Of a stretch of 64,000 nt of DNA, positions 24,368 through 33,248 are shown in pieces. The position numbers and the translations under genes were made by a program. The notes under the pieces were generated by a model, which was given only the letters and a program-made list of their open reading frames with translations, ran no database searches and was not told the DNA's origin. Location of the stretch: positions 186,001-250,000 of the forward strand of contig JALAHT010000001.1 of the NCBI GenBank assembly GCA_025384855.1, written 5' to 3'. Source of the DNA: Luteirhabdus salina. Its GTDB lineage: Bacteria; Bacteroidota; Bacteroidia; Flavobacteriales; Flavobacteriaceae. Within the stretch, counting starts at the first letter, position 1. Each line of letters starts with the position of its first letter.

Positions 24368-25285
24368 ATGGACAACGAGAAATTATTACATAAATATCTG
24401 AATGGAGAAGCTTCCGCCGAGGAGGTGGTCCAACTGAAAGCAGATCCTGAATATAGCCAATACGTGAAGATTGCTGAGGTTTCTGCAGGTTTTGAAACAC
24501 CCAGCTTTAATCGCGAAGCCGTGTATGAAAAGATTTTAGCTACTCGTGAAGCACATTCGGTTAAACCATTATTGGTTTCAAAAGAAAAGGCCTCCAATAG
24601 AACTTTATGGATAGCAATGGCGGCGGCATTCGTTGCCTTGGTAGCGGGATACTTTTATATCTCGAATCAAGGTGAAACCATCACTACCGATATTGCCCAA
24701 CGGCAGAAAATTGCATTACCAGACGGTTCTGAAGTAGTATTGAATGCTGCTTCCGAACTTCAATACAATAAAAAATCCTGGTCGGAAAACCGGACACTGC
24801 AATTGAACGGGGAAGCTTTCTTTGATGTTGAAAAGGGAAGCACGTTCACCGTAACGACCAATCAAGGAACTGTTGAAGTACTAGGAACCGAATTTAACGT
24901 TTATAGTCGCGATAGTGTATTTACCGTTCAATGTTACGAAGGTTCCGTAGCAGTAGCAGTAGGTCCGTATAAAACTAAGCTTTCTCAAAATCAAGGTATT
25001 CGATTTGTTAATAGCGCTTTGATTTCGGAACAAAACGTGATAGGAAGCAGTCCGAGTTGGGCGGTATCGGAAAGCTCGTTTAGAAATGCTACATTAGGTA
25101 GGGTATTAGCTGAACTAAAACGTCAGTATGCTATAACAGTCAGAATCGACGATAATTTACTTTCAGAAAAGTTGAGTGTTAGTTTCCCGCATAATAATTT
25201 AGAAATAGCCCTAGAAACAATCGTTGCCCCATTGAAACTGACCTATGATATAAACGACGAGGAAGTACATATTTATGCGAAATAG
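24368..25285 (+). CDS. FecR-type anti-sigma factor
   Basis: The 305-residue protein has a cytoplasmic N-terminal part (1-77) that binds the sigma factor, one membrane segment at about 79-98 (WIAMAAAFVALVAGYFYIS), and a periplasmic FecR domain (about 105-200; KIALPDGSEVVLNAASEL, FDVEKGSTF, EVLGTEFNVY). The closing DUF4974-like domain contacts the TonB receptor signalling domain. It overlaps the receptor gene by 11 nt, so the two are translationally coupled. The role is sensing of ligand occupancy of that receptor. Confidence 0.92.
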   Translation: MDNEKLLHKYLNGEASAEEVVQLKADPEYSQYVKIAEVSAGFETPSFNREAVYEKILATREAHSVKPLLVSKEKASNRTLWIAMAAAFVALVAGYFYISNQGETITTDIAQRQKIALPDGSEVVLNAASELQYNKKSWSENRTLQLNGEAFFDVEKGSTFTVTTNQGTVEVLGTEFNVYSRDSVFTVQCYEGSVAVAVGPYKTKLSQNQGIRFVNSALISEQNVIGSSPSWAVSESSFRNATLGRVLAELKRQYAITVRIDDNLLSEKLSVSFPHNNLEIALETIVAPLKLTYDINDEEVHIYAK

Positions 25286-27818
25286 CCTCCGAAATTGCTT
25301 ACTTTTTTGGTTGGGATTATTGACTTTCTTTGGCACTTCAGCTTACGGTCAGGATACCCAGGAGGTTCCGCTTGCATCGCTCCTATCAACCTTAGAAACG
25401 CGTTTTGAAGTTCGCTTTTCGTATTCTTCTGAAATCGCTAAGGATTACTCTATCGAACCGCCGAGCACATCGCTTTCACTTGAGGCAACCCTACGTTATT
25501 TAGCTGAAAAAACTGGATTGCAGTTTACGGAAGTCAGCGAACGATACATCTCAATTACGGTAACCGACGCTTCCTTCTGCGGTACCTTGTTGGACGCATC
25601 AACGGGACAACCCTTGGCTGGAGCCACCATACAGGCCAAGGATTCGTATGCTGTTTCTGATAAAAATGGTGTTTTCACCCTAGCAGTAGGAGGTGATATG
25701 GAACTCACCATTCAATTTTTGGGATACCAGCCGCTCGCCATTTCATCAGCCAAACTGAACACTTCCTGTCCAAACTTATATTTATCGCCTTCACTAGAAC
25801 CACTAGATGCTGTTGTTTTATCGCCTGTTTTCGTAAATGGATTAAACATTAGCAACAATGGAGGTATAATCATCAATACCGAACATTTTGGATTGCTTCC
25901 CGGCCAGGTCGAAAATGATGTGCTCCAGATTGCGCAAGCGCTTCCAGGTGTTGAAAGTATCGATGAAACCATTTCAAACATTAACATTAGAGGTGGTTCG
26001 AACGATGAAAACCTTCTACTTTGGGATGGCATTAAGATGTACCAAAGCGGTCATTTTTTTGGGCTTATTTCTGCCTTCAATCCAGCTCTTACTAAACAGG
26101 TCGTGCTCTATAAAAATGGAAGTCCAGCGCATTATGGCGAAGGGGTGTCCTCGGTGATCGATATGCGATCGAAAAATACGGTTTCAAAAAATTTTTCAGG
26201 CGGGTTCGGACTTAACCTTATCGCTGCAAATGGGTATGTAGATGTTCCAATTTCTGACAGCAACAGCTTTCAATTTTCTGTTCGTCACGCGGTTAATCCT
26301 TTATTCGAAACACCTGTCTATAGCAGCTATACCCAACGTATTTTTCAGGATACCGAAATTACGGGGTTGGATGAAACCGAATCGAACACTTCCCTCTCTA
26401 CCGATGAGGATTTTTCCTTCTATGATGTAAGTGCGAAGTGGCTGTACGATCCTTCGGATAAGGATAACATCCGACTAAACTTCTGGACGGCCAATAACCG
26501 TTTGGATATCACTGAAACCATCGATAATTCGAACATCTCGGAAAACAGTCGCTTGGAACAACGTAGCTTGGTGGGTGGACTGTCTTGGCAACGCGATTGG
26601 TCTGAAACATTTTCAACCAAAGCACAAGCTTACGGAACCTATTATTTATTGGATGCCTTAAACCGTGATATCTTCACCACACAAGAGCAACTACAGGATA
26701 ATGAGGTTTTGGAAACCGGTATAAAGGCAGACACTTATTGGCAATTCAACGAGCTTTTCAAACTCGAAACGGGCTACCATTTTTATGAAACCGGCATCAC
26801 GAACATTCAGGATGTAAACCTTCCGCGTTTTCGAAACCGTACCAAGGAAGTGATGCGAACCCACGTCGGACACACGGCACTGACCTACTTTTCAGAAAAT
26901 GGAAACACCGAAATTACGGCTGGCGTTCGTGCCAATCATTTTTCAAAATTCCCTGAATTCGTGGTAGAACCGCGTCTTCAACTATATCAAAAACTATCAA
27001 GATCATTTTCGATTTTAGCATTGGGAGAGTTTAAAAGTCAGACCACCACCCAACGTATCGATTTTCAAAGTGACTTTTTAGGTATTGAAAAAAGGCGGTG
27101 GACACTTGCCAATCCGGACAATCGCCCAATTATAAAAAGCAAGCAAGCTTCTGTCGGGTTTCAATACAAGCAACATAATTGGCTTGTGAACGTAGAAGGA
27201 TTCTTTAAGGAAGTAGAGGATATTACGGCCTCGAACCAAGGATTTCAGAACCAATTTCAATTCAGCAGAGCCATTGGAAGCTATACCGCCAGCGGCGCTG
27301 AATTCACCTTAAATAAAAAGGGACGTAACTACAGCATTTGGGGAACCTATCTTTTTATGAACAACGATTATACCTTCCCTTCGCTGACGCCTTCCGATTT
27401 TCCCAGCAATCGCGACGTTCGTCATACCGCCACGGTAGCCGGTAGTTTTCAACCCAGTGAAAGCTGGAATTTCTCTGCAGGGATCACCTATCGAACCGGT
27501 AAGCCCTATACCATTCCTCTTGAAGAAAATAGTATTATAGTACAAAACGGCATTCCTTCCATACAGTATCAAGAACCTAATGCGGAGCGACTCGATCCTT
27601 ATTTCCGTGCCGATGTTTCTGCAGAATACAGATGGAATTTTTCAGAAAACATTCAAGGACAGGCGAATGTTGCGCTATTGAATGTCTTTAATACTACCAA
27701 TGTATTGAACACCCGTTATGCTATTTTGGAGGATACGGATGGCACGCTTTCGGTATCACAAATTCGGGAACGCTCACTCGGACTGACACCCAACGCTTCA
27801 CTACAAATTCTTTTTTAA
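25275..27818 (+). CDS. STN-domain TonB-dependent receptor/transducer
   Basis: The 847-residue precursor has a signal peptide ending at SAYGQ. In order it shows a secretin/TonB N-terminal (STN) signalling domain (about 30-100), a CarboxypepD_reg-like domain (about 113-185), a plug (about 205-305, with NINIRGGSNDENLLLWDG) and a 22-strand-type barrel to the C-terminal Phe. The STN domain marks it as a transducer that reports ligand binding to FecR. No SusD partner lies next to it. Its stop is 2 nt from the convergent argS stop. The ligand is unknown; the divergent repeat lipoproteins are candidate partners. Confidence 0.9.
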   Translation: MRNSLRNCLLFWLGLLTFFGTSAYGQDTQEVPLASLLSTLETRFEVRFSYSSEIAKDYSIEPPSTSLSLEATLRYLAEKTGLQFTEVSERYISITVTDASFCGTLLDASTGQPLAGATIQAKDSYAVSDKNGVFTLAVGGDMELTIQFLGYQPLAISSAKLNTSCPNLYLSPSLEPLDAVVLSPVFVNGLNISNNGGIIINTEHFGLLPGQVENDVLQIAQALPGVESIDETISNINIRGGSNDENLLLWDGIKMYQSGHFFGLISAFNPALTKQVVLYKNGSPAHYGEGVSSVIDMRSKNTVSKNFSGGFGLNLIAANGYVDVPISDSNSFQFSVRHAVNPLFETPVYSSYTQRIFQDTEITGLDETESNTSLSTDEDFSFYDVSAKWLYDPSDKDNIRLNFWTANNRLDITETIDNSNISENSRLEQRSLVGGLSWQRDWSETFSTKAQAYGTYYLLDALNRDIFTTQEQLQDNEVLETGIKADTYWQFNELFKLETGYHFYETGITNIQDVNLPRFRNRTKEVMRTHVGHTALTYFSENGNTEITAGVRANHFSKFPEFVVEPRLQLYQKLSRSFSILALGEFKSQTTTQRIDFQSDFLGIEKRRWTLANPDNRPIIKSKQASVGFQYKQHNWLVNVEGFFKEVEDITASNQGFQNQFQFSRAIGSYTASGAEFTLNKKGRNYSIWGTYLFMNNDYTFPSLTPSDFPSNRDVRHTATVAGSFQPSESWNFSAGITYRTGKPYTIPLEENSIIVQNGIPSIQYQEPNAERLDPYFRADVSAEYRWNFSENIQGQANVALLNVFNTTNVLNTRYAILEDTDGTLSVSQIRERSLGLTPNASLQILF

Positions 27819-27820
27819 AA

Positions 27821-29608
27821 TTACATTCTGTCTGGCACCTGAATTCCAAGTAAATTGAAAGCGGTCTTAATCACTTTCGCCACGGCATCCGCAAGTCTTA
27901 CCCTAAAGTGACGCTCCGCATCGGTATCGGCTCCAAGAATGGAAACATTTTGATAAAACGAATTGAACTCCTTCACCAAATCGTAGGTATAGTTTGCGAG
28001 TAAGGCCGGACTGTAATTTTCGGCTGCTTGCTGTATTGTTTCAGGGAATAGCTGCAATTGCTTTAAAAGTTCTTTTTCCTTTTCGTGAAGTGAACTATTC
28101 TCCACTACGTTTTCGCTTCCTTTCTCTTCTTCCGCTTTGCGTAAGATAGATTTAATTCGAGCATAGGTGTATTGGATAAATGGGCCAGTATTTCCTTGGA
28201 AATCGACACTTTCTTCAGGATTGAAGAGAATTCGCTTTTTCGGATCGACTTTCAAAATATAATATTTCAGGGCACCCAATCCGATCATATGGTAGAGTCT
28301 AGATTTTTCATCTTCCGACAGGTCATCAATTTTTCCGAGTTCTTCAGCAATCGATCCCGCGGTTTTTTCCATCTCTTCCACCAAATCATCGGCATCCACA
28401 ACAGTCCCTTCCCTACTCTTCATCTTTCCGGAAGGTAAATCGACCATTCCATAGCTTAGATGAAACAGATTATCGGCCCATGAATAGCCCAACTTCTTCA
28501 AAATTAAAAACAACACCTTGAAGTGATAATCCTGTTCGTTTCCAACGGTATAGATCATTCCCGTTACGTCAGGATGGTCTTCCACACGCTGTACGGCCGT
28601 TCCGAGATCTTGTGTCATATACACAGCTGTCCCATCGCTTCGCAATACCAACTTTTCATCCAACCCTTCATCGGTAAGGTCGCACCAAACGCTACCGTCC
28701 TCTTTTGTATAGAAAACGCCTTTCTTAAGTCCTTCCTCGATAATATTTTTCCCAAGCAAATACGTATCGCTCTCGTAATACAGCTTGTCGAAGCTTACGC
28801 CCAGATTTTTGTAGGTAACATCGAACCCATCATATACCCACTCATTCATCTGTTCCCAAAGGGCTACCGTATCGGGATCGCCAGCCTCCCATTTTCGTAG
28901 GGTTTCTTGCGCTTCCTGAAGAATCGGTGCTTCCGCTTTTGCCTCTTCTTCCGATTTGCCCTCGGCTTTCAATTCGGCTATTTGTTCTTTATATACTTTA
29001 TCGAACTTCACATAATAATCGCCTACCAGCTTATCGCCTTTCTTTCCGGTTTCGATAGGCGTTTCACCGTGGCCAAACTTTTTCCATGCCACCATACTTT
29101 TACAGATATGGATACCCCGATCGTTGATGATTTGGGTTCGATACACCCTTTGGCCCGCGGCTTCAACAATGTTGGCCACCGAATCGCCCAACAAAATATT
29201 TCGGATATGGCCTAAGTGAAGTGGTTTGTTCGTGTTAGGAGATGAATATTCCACCATCACTGCTCCGTCCTTCTCAGTATCGGTTCCATAAGTTGAAAAA
29301 TCACTTACACTTCCGAAGAAATCCAAATAATACGCATCGCTCAATACGAGGTTTAAAAATCCTTTCACCACATTGTATTTGGAGACCACTTCAACATGTT
29401 GTTGCAGATAGGAACCAATCGTTTCCCCAATTTGTACCGGATTTCCCTTAACGGTACGTAACATTGGAAAGACCACAACCGTAATATCTCCTTCAAAATC
29501 CTTGCGAGTAGCTTGAAATTCGACCGTTTCCAGCGTTGCGCCATATTCCTTTTCCACCGCTTCGATAATGGCTTTCGAGAGTTGATTTTCCAATGGGTTT
29601 TGTGACAT
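27821..29608 (-). CDS. argS: arginyl-tRNA synthetase
   Basis: This 595-residue class I synthetase charges tRNA-Arg. The N-terminal additional domain is followed by the HIGH-type motif HLGH (in TNKPLHLGHIRN, near residue 132), a KMSKS-like GKMKSREG, and the C-terminal anticodon-binding DALR domain (YTYDLVKEFNSFYQ). Length is normal. A perfect -7 motif (TATCTTTG) lies 62 nt upstream. Confidence 0.96.
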   Translation of the reverse strand: MSQNPLENQLSKAIIEAVEKEYGATLETVEFQATRKDFEGDITVVVFPMLRTVKGNPVQIGETIGSYLQQHVEVVSKYNVVKGFLNLVLSDAYYLDFFGSVSDFSTYGTDTEKDGAVMVEYSSPNTNKPLHLGHIRNILLGDSVANIVEAAGQRVYRTQIINDRGIHICKSMVAWKKFGHGETPIETGKKGDKLVGDYYVKFDKVYKEQIAELKAEGKSEEEAKAEAPILQEAQETLRKWEAGDPDTVALWEQMNEWVYDGFDVTYKNLGVSFDKLYYESDTYLLGKNIIEEGLKKGVFYTKEDGSVWCDLTDEGLDEKLVLRSDGTAVYMTQDLGTAVQRVEDHPDVTGMIYTVGNEQDYHFKVLFLILKKLGYSWADNLFHLSYGMVDLPSGKMKSREGTVVDADDLVEEMEKTAGSIAEELGKIDDLSEDEKSRLYHMIGLGALKYYILKVDPKKRILFNPEESVDFQGNTGPFIQYTYARIKSILRKAEEEKGSENVVENSSLHEKEKELLKQLQLFPETIQQAAENYSPALLANYTYDLVKEFNSFYQNVSILGADTDAERHFRVRLADAVAKVIKTAFNLLGIQVPDRM

Positions 29609-29670
29609 TTCTAGTAAAGTTTCAGCGATATAAATACAAAAGAACTCCTTGGCAAGGCTAGGAGTTTCCG

Positions 29671-29678
29671 CAAAGATA
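29671..29678 (-). promoter_or_regulatory. -7 promoter element of argS
   Basis: The minus strand reads TATCTTTG, an exact TAnnTTTG match, 62 nt before the ATG at 29608. A -33 TTG was not evident at 19 nt. Confidence 0.5.
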
Positions 29679-29714
29679 CAGCTATTTTTAAAGGTGAAAA
29701 CCCTTCATTTTCGC

Positions 29715-29722
29715 TATCTTTA
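29715..29722 (+). promoter_or_regulatory. -7 promoter element eight bases before the VOC protein gene
   Basis: TATCTTTA ends 8 nt before the ATG at 29731, so the transcript leader would be only a few bases. Confidence 0.45.
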
Positions 29723-29730
29723 AAAGAAAA

Positions 29731-30081
29731 ATGAACTTACAGCGCGGTGTTCCCGTTTTAGCATCCTTGGATATTTTCAAGACCGTTGCTTTCTACAAAG
29801 AAAAATTAGGCTTCAACAAACAGGGCTTTGTCGATGACAATTATGCCGTAATTGCACGTGATAAAGTTGAGCTCCATTTTTGGAAGTGCGACGACCGTAT
29901 TCACCCAGAAAATACCAGTTGTTACATTTATGTAGAGGATGTTGATTCGCTTTATGAAGAATTGAAAGAGAAAGACGTTATTCACCCAAATGGTCTGCTA
30001 GAAGATAAGCCTTGGGGCACCCGTGAATTTGCCGTATTAGATGACGATGGCAATATGCTGAAGTTCGGTCAAGACTTATAA
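29731..30081 (+). CDS. VOC (glyoxalase/bleomycin-resistance) superfamily protein
   Basis: The 116-residue protein is one vicinal-oxygen-chelate module pair: LDIFKTVAFYKEKLGF at the start, VELHFWKC, then YIYVEDVDSLYEEL and a closing WGTREFAVLDDDGNMLKF. Related small proteins bind bleomycin-type drugs by sequestration, while others are metal-dependent isomerases or dioxygenases. The Glu near the end of GTREF and the His in ELHFW could be metal ligands. The actual role is not determinable. The following gene starts 1 nt after the stop. Confidence 0.85.
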   Translation: MNLQRGVPVLASLDIFKTVAFYKEKLGFNKQGFVDDNYAVIARDKVELHFWKCDDRIHPENTSCYIYVEDVDSLYEELKEKDVIHPNGLLEDKPWGTREFAVLDDDGNMLKFGQDL

Positions 30082-30082
30082 T

Positions 30083-30514
30083 ATGCTCCTAAATGTATCC
30101 TACAACAATAAAAAAATTACCCAACGCATCGATGCAGAGGTAGGCAAGCCTTTTACCATGCTAGAACGTATAAAACGTGGTGGTATTGGTTCTCCACGAT
30201 TGGTCATTACCGAAATGAGCCTTCAACTTCATAATTTGATGGTACTGGACAACAATCGGAACGTCTGCAATATTGAGATGCGCCCAAATGGCATCATTGT
30301 AGGATTTCGCTCCTTATTGGAAAGTTATGCGTTGGTTATTCCGTATTATAAATTGGTGTTGTATAAAGGAAAGAAGGATCAATACTCCATTTATCGGGAT
30401 AACTATTTTGTGAAGGTACAGGCGAAGGATAAAGATACATCCATTCACAAATTTATGACGAAGGTAGTATCGGAAAAGGCTGAAAACGCTCCTACCCGAC
30501 CCGAAAACCGTTAG
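30083..30514 (+). CDS. uncharacterised small protein
   Basis: I do not recognise this 143-residue protein. It has no signal peptide or membrane segment and is basic. The middle alternates short beta-like strands (PRLVITEMSLQLHNLMVLD, then NIEMRPNGIIVGF and SYALVIPYYKLVLYKG), which would suit a small beta-barrel such as a PH-like or PilZ-like fold; this is only an impression. It starts 1 nt after the VOC gene, so the two are cotranscribed, and its 3' end overlaps the convergent small membrane protein by 4 nt. Confidence 0.7.
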   Translation: MLLNVSYNNKKITQRIDAEVGKPFTMLERIKRGGIGSPRLVITEMSLQLHNLMVLDNNRNVCNIEMRPNGIIVGFRSLLESYALVIPYYKLVLYKGKKDQYSIYRDNYFVKVQAKDKDTSIHKFMTKVVSEKAENAPTRPENR

Positions 30515-30717
30515 CGTTTTTTTCGGGACCGGATCGTAAGCCCGGCAACAATTGCTAATAACCCAAGAACGATCATGGCAATATTCTGAACCACAACATC
30601 CTGCCCTTCCGACGTGGTGGCATATGCATCGATTTCCGAAGGCGAGAAAAATTGATACACACCATATCCTAGCAGTCCGATTCCACCTAGGATAAATAAT
30701 AGTTTTAGAATTTTCAT
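30511..30717 (-). CDS. small two-helix membrane protein
   Basis: The 68-residue protein starts at the Met of MKILKLLFILGG; six more upstream codons are possible but begin with unlikely residues. Two hydrophobic segments (about 4-22 and 44-61) flank a polar loop with a YGVYQFFSPSEID motif, and the tail RSRKKR is positive, giving both ends in the cytoplasm. It resembles short DUF3185-type membrane proteins, with low certainty. Function is unknown. Confidence 0.65.
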   Translation of the reverse strand: MKILKLLFILGGIGLLGYGVYQFFSPSEIDAYATTSEGQDVVVQNIAMIVLGLLAIVAGLTIRSRKKR

Positions 30718-30785
30718 ATTCGTAAAGATACACATTCGTTTGCCTAGTTAACATGCCCCTAACAAGTTGTTTATTATTTAATCCA

Positions 30786-30793
30786 TATCTTTA
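30786..30793 (+). promoter_or_regulatory. -7 promoter element nine bases before a GTG start
   Basis: TATCTTTA ends 9 nt before the GTG start at 30803. Together with the absence of a ribosome binding site this suggests a leaderless or near-leaderless mRNA. Confidence 0.5.
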
Positions 30794-30802
30794 AACAAAA
30801 AA

Positions 30803-32224
30803 GTGAAGATACTCCTTACAGGTGCGAATGGTTATATCGGCATGCGGTTGCTTCCCGCCTTGCTGGAAGAAGGGCATGAATTGTACTGCTGTGTTCGTGA
30901 TAAGAACCGACTACCGTTAGACCCCGAAACCTCTAAGAGGGTGAAGGTTGTAGAAGTCGATTTCCTGAACGATGTCGACATGGAAGGTTTTCCCACGGAT
31001 ATCGATGTGGCGTATTACCTGATTCATTCCATGAGCGTTTCTACCAAGGATTTTGATGAATTGGAGGCGAAATCGGCAGAGAACTTCAACACCTATATGT
31101 CGAACACCTCGGTACAACAGGTGGTGTACCTCAGCGGTATCGTAAATGAAGAAAGCCTCTCGAAACACTTGGCTTCTAGAAAAAGGGTAGAAGAGATTTT
31201 ATATGAAGGTGACTTTAAACTGACGGTTCTTCGCGCAGGAATTGTGGTAGGAAGCGGAAGTTCTTCTTTTGAAATCATTCGTGATTTATGTGAAAAGCTC
31301 CCATTAATGATTGCTCCAAAATGGTTGAAAACACGCATACAACCTATCGCTATTCGGGATGTCATTTCCTTTCTTTCGGGCGTTCTGTTGAAGAAGGAGT
31401 GCTTCAACGATTCCTTCGATATTGGCGGACCGGATATACTGACCTACAAACAGATGCTGCAACAATATGCAAAGGTTCGGAAACTACGCCTTTGGATTAT
31501 CTCCGTTCCGGTCATGTCGCCACGACTGTCTTCGTACTGGCTCTACTTCGTTACCTCCACCACTTACAAATTGGCCGTTAACCTTGTGGATAGCATGCGT
31601 CATGAGGTGGTTGCTAGCGACAATCGGCTTCAGGAAATACTCGACATTCAACCCATCACCTACATGGAAGCCATCGAAAAGGCATTCATCAAAATTGAAC
31701 AGAATTTAGTGATTTCCAGTTGGAAGGATTCGTTGGTGGCAGGACGGTTTTCGAATCTAAAAGGCTACATCCAAGTGCCGAAATACGGATGTTTAAAGGA
31801 TAAGAAGAAAAAGAAAATTGAAGAAACCGATCGTGTGTTGAATAATGTTTGGGCTATCGGAGGTTCCCGCGGTTGGTACTACGGAAACTGGCTCTGGAAA
31901 ATCCGGGGTTTTTTAGACCAAATGGTTGGGGGCGTCGGACTCCGACGCGGACGTACCCACGCTAATAAAATCAATGCAGGCGATGCGCTGGACTTTTGGC
32001 GCGTTATTTATGCCGACCGTGAAGAAAGACGGTTATTGCTATTTGCCGAAATGAAACTTCCTGGCGAAGCATGGTTAGAGTTCTGTATCGATGAAGAAAA
32101 CGTGCTTCACCAAACCGCTACCTTTCGTCCGAAAGGCCTATGGGGACGTCTGTATTGGTATGCGATGTTGCCGTTTCACTACTTCATTTTTGAAGGAATG
32201 ATCAACAATATTGCGAAACGATAA
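30803..32224 (+). CDS. NAD(P)-binding Rossmann protein with DUF2867 C-terminal domain
   Basis: The 473-residue protein begins at GTG; this start is needed to keep the dinucleotide-binding loop LLTGANGYIG at residues 4-13, because the next ATG lies after it. An atypical (NmrA-like) SDR domain covers about 1-290, with YYLIHSM and VVYLSGIV as later strand motifs. The C-terminal 150 residues form a DUF2867-type domain (VGGVGLRRGR, DFWRV, MKLPGEAWLEF). Function is unknown; related proteins are called nucleoside-diphosphate-sugar epimerase-like without proof. Cytosolic. Confidence 0.85.
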   Translation: MKILLTGANGYIGMRLLPALLEEGHELYCCVRDKNRLPLDPETSKRVKVVEVDFLNDVDMEGFPTDIDVAYYLIHSMSVSTKDFDELEAKSAENFNTYMSNTSVQQVVYLSGIVNEESLSKHLASRKRVEEILYEGDFKLTVLRAGIVVGSGSSSFEIIRDLCEKLPLMIAPKWLKTRIQPIAIRDVISFLSGVLLKKECFNDSFDIGGPDILTYKQMLQQYAKVRKLRLWIISVPVMSPRLSSYWLYFVTSTTYKLAVNLVDSMRHEVVASDNRLQEILDIQPITYMEAIEKAFIKIEQNLVISSWKDSLVAGRFSNLKGYIQVPKYGCLKDKKKKKIEETDRVLNNVWAIGGSRGWYYGNWLWKIRGFLDQMVGGVGLRRGRTHANKINAGDALDFWRVIYADREERRLLLFAEMKLPGEAWLEFCIDEENVLHQTATFRPKGLWGRLYWYAMLPFHYFIFEGMINNIAKR

Positions 32225-32230
32225 CGTGAA

Positions 32231-33163
32231 TTATTTCTTCGGAAGGAATATTTCAGCCAACATACAACGGGCACTTCCTCCACCACAGGTTTCTATGGTT
32301 TCCAAATCGCTGCTCAAGATCTCACAATGCTTTTCGATAGCGGTTACCTGTTCCTCTGTCAAACTCTGACGCGCCGCTTCACTCATCACCAAATACTTCT
32401 TATTGTCGGCACCGCGCACCTGAAGCATATTACCTGCAAACTGATGCATCTGGGCTTCGGTAATGGCAATGATTTCCTTATTATCTTCCCGAAGGTGGTG
32501 TATGACGTTTTTCTTTTCCTTTTTTTCATCGATCGAATCGAGACAGATCACACAGAAATCCTCTGCCATACACATCATAACGTTGGTATGGTAAATGGGA
32601 AGGCGTTTGCCATCAACGGTTTGATTGGCCGTAAAAATGACGGGCATGAATTCAAAATCCTCACAGAATTCGATTAAAATCGGCTCGTCGGCACGAGGGG
32701 AAAGCGCACAATAGGCTTTTTCGTTTGGACGGTCCAAAATAAGGCTTCCGGTGCTTTCCAGAAAAAGTCCATCGTCTTCCGCAGCGGTATAATCAACGAT
32801 ATTATTGATCTTAAAACCTTCTTCTTCAAAACGATCCAAAATATCGGGTCGACGTTCCTTTCGGCGATTTTTGGCGAATAAAGGGTATAGCGCAATATCG
32901 CCGTTTTCGTGAGTGGTTAACCAGTTATTTGGAAAGATGGAATCGGGTGTGTCCAATTCCTTTTTATCATCTACAACGATTACATTCACCCCTACCTTCC
33001 GAAGTTTCGCTACAAACGCATCAAATTCTTCTTGCGCTTTGGTATTCACCTCTTCGTTAACCAACGCCAAATCCTCTTGGAAGTAATTGTTAACGGCAGT
33101 TTGTTCGTTCATTCGGAATGCCACTGGACGAACCATCAAAATAGTGTTTGTAATCTGTTGCAT
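32231..33163 (-). CDS. ctlX: citrulline-utilisation hydrolase CtlX-type amidinotransferase-fold protein
   Basis: This 310-residue member of the guanidino-group-modifying (pentein) superfamily matches the CtlX family: MVRPVAFRMNEQTAVNN at the start, DSIFPNNWLTTHENG, FLESTGSLILDR, and the catalytic Cys in GGGSARCMLAEIF near the C-terminus. His in IYHTNVMM is the likely second catalytic residue. It probably hydrolyses citrulline or a related ureido/guanidino compound in the cytosol. It is followed 86 nt upstream on the same strand by another pentein enzyme. Confidence 0.85.
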   Translation of the reverse strand: MQQITNTILMVRPVAFRMNEQTAVNNYFQEDLALVNEEVNTKAQEEFDAFVAKLRKVGVNVIVVDDKKELDTPDSIFPNNWLTTHENGDIALYPLFAKNRRKERRPDILDRFEEEGFKINNIVDYTAAEDDGLFLESTGSLILDRPNEKAYCALSPRADEPILIEFCEDFEFMPVIFTANQTVDGKRLPIYHTNVMMCMAEDFCVICLDSIDEKKEKKNVIHHLREDNKEIIAITEAQMHQFAGNMLQVRGADNKKYLVMSEAARQSLTEEQVTAIEKHCEILSSDLETIETCGGGSARCMLAEIFLPKK

Positions 33164-33248
33164 AAAAGCCAGGTATTTTGGAGTGCAAAATTACAAGAAT
33201 TTCAGTGGAAAAGAATAACCACATAGTGGTTTATGGCAGAAAAGTTGC

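Noticed and set aside
29645-29668. Hairpin AACTCCT/AGGAGTT before argS as regulatory leader
   Set aside because: The stem is only 7 bp with a 10-nt loop, has no T-run and no recognisable T-box features.
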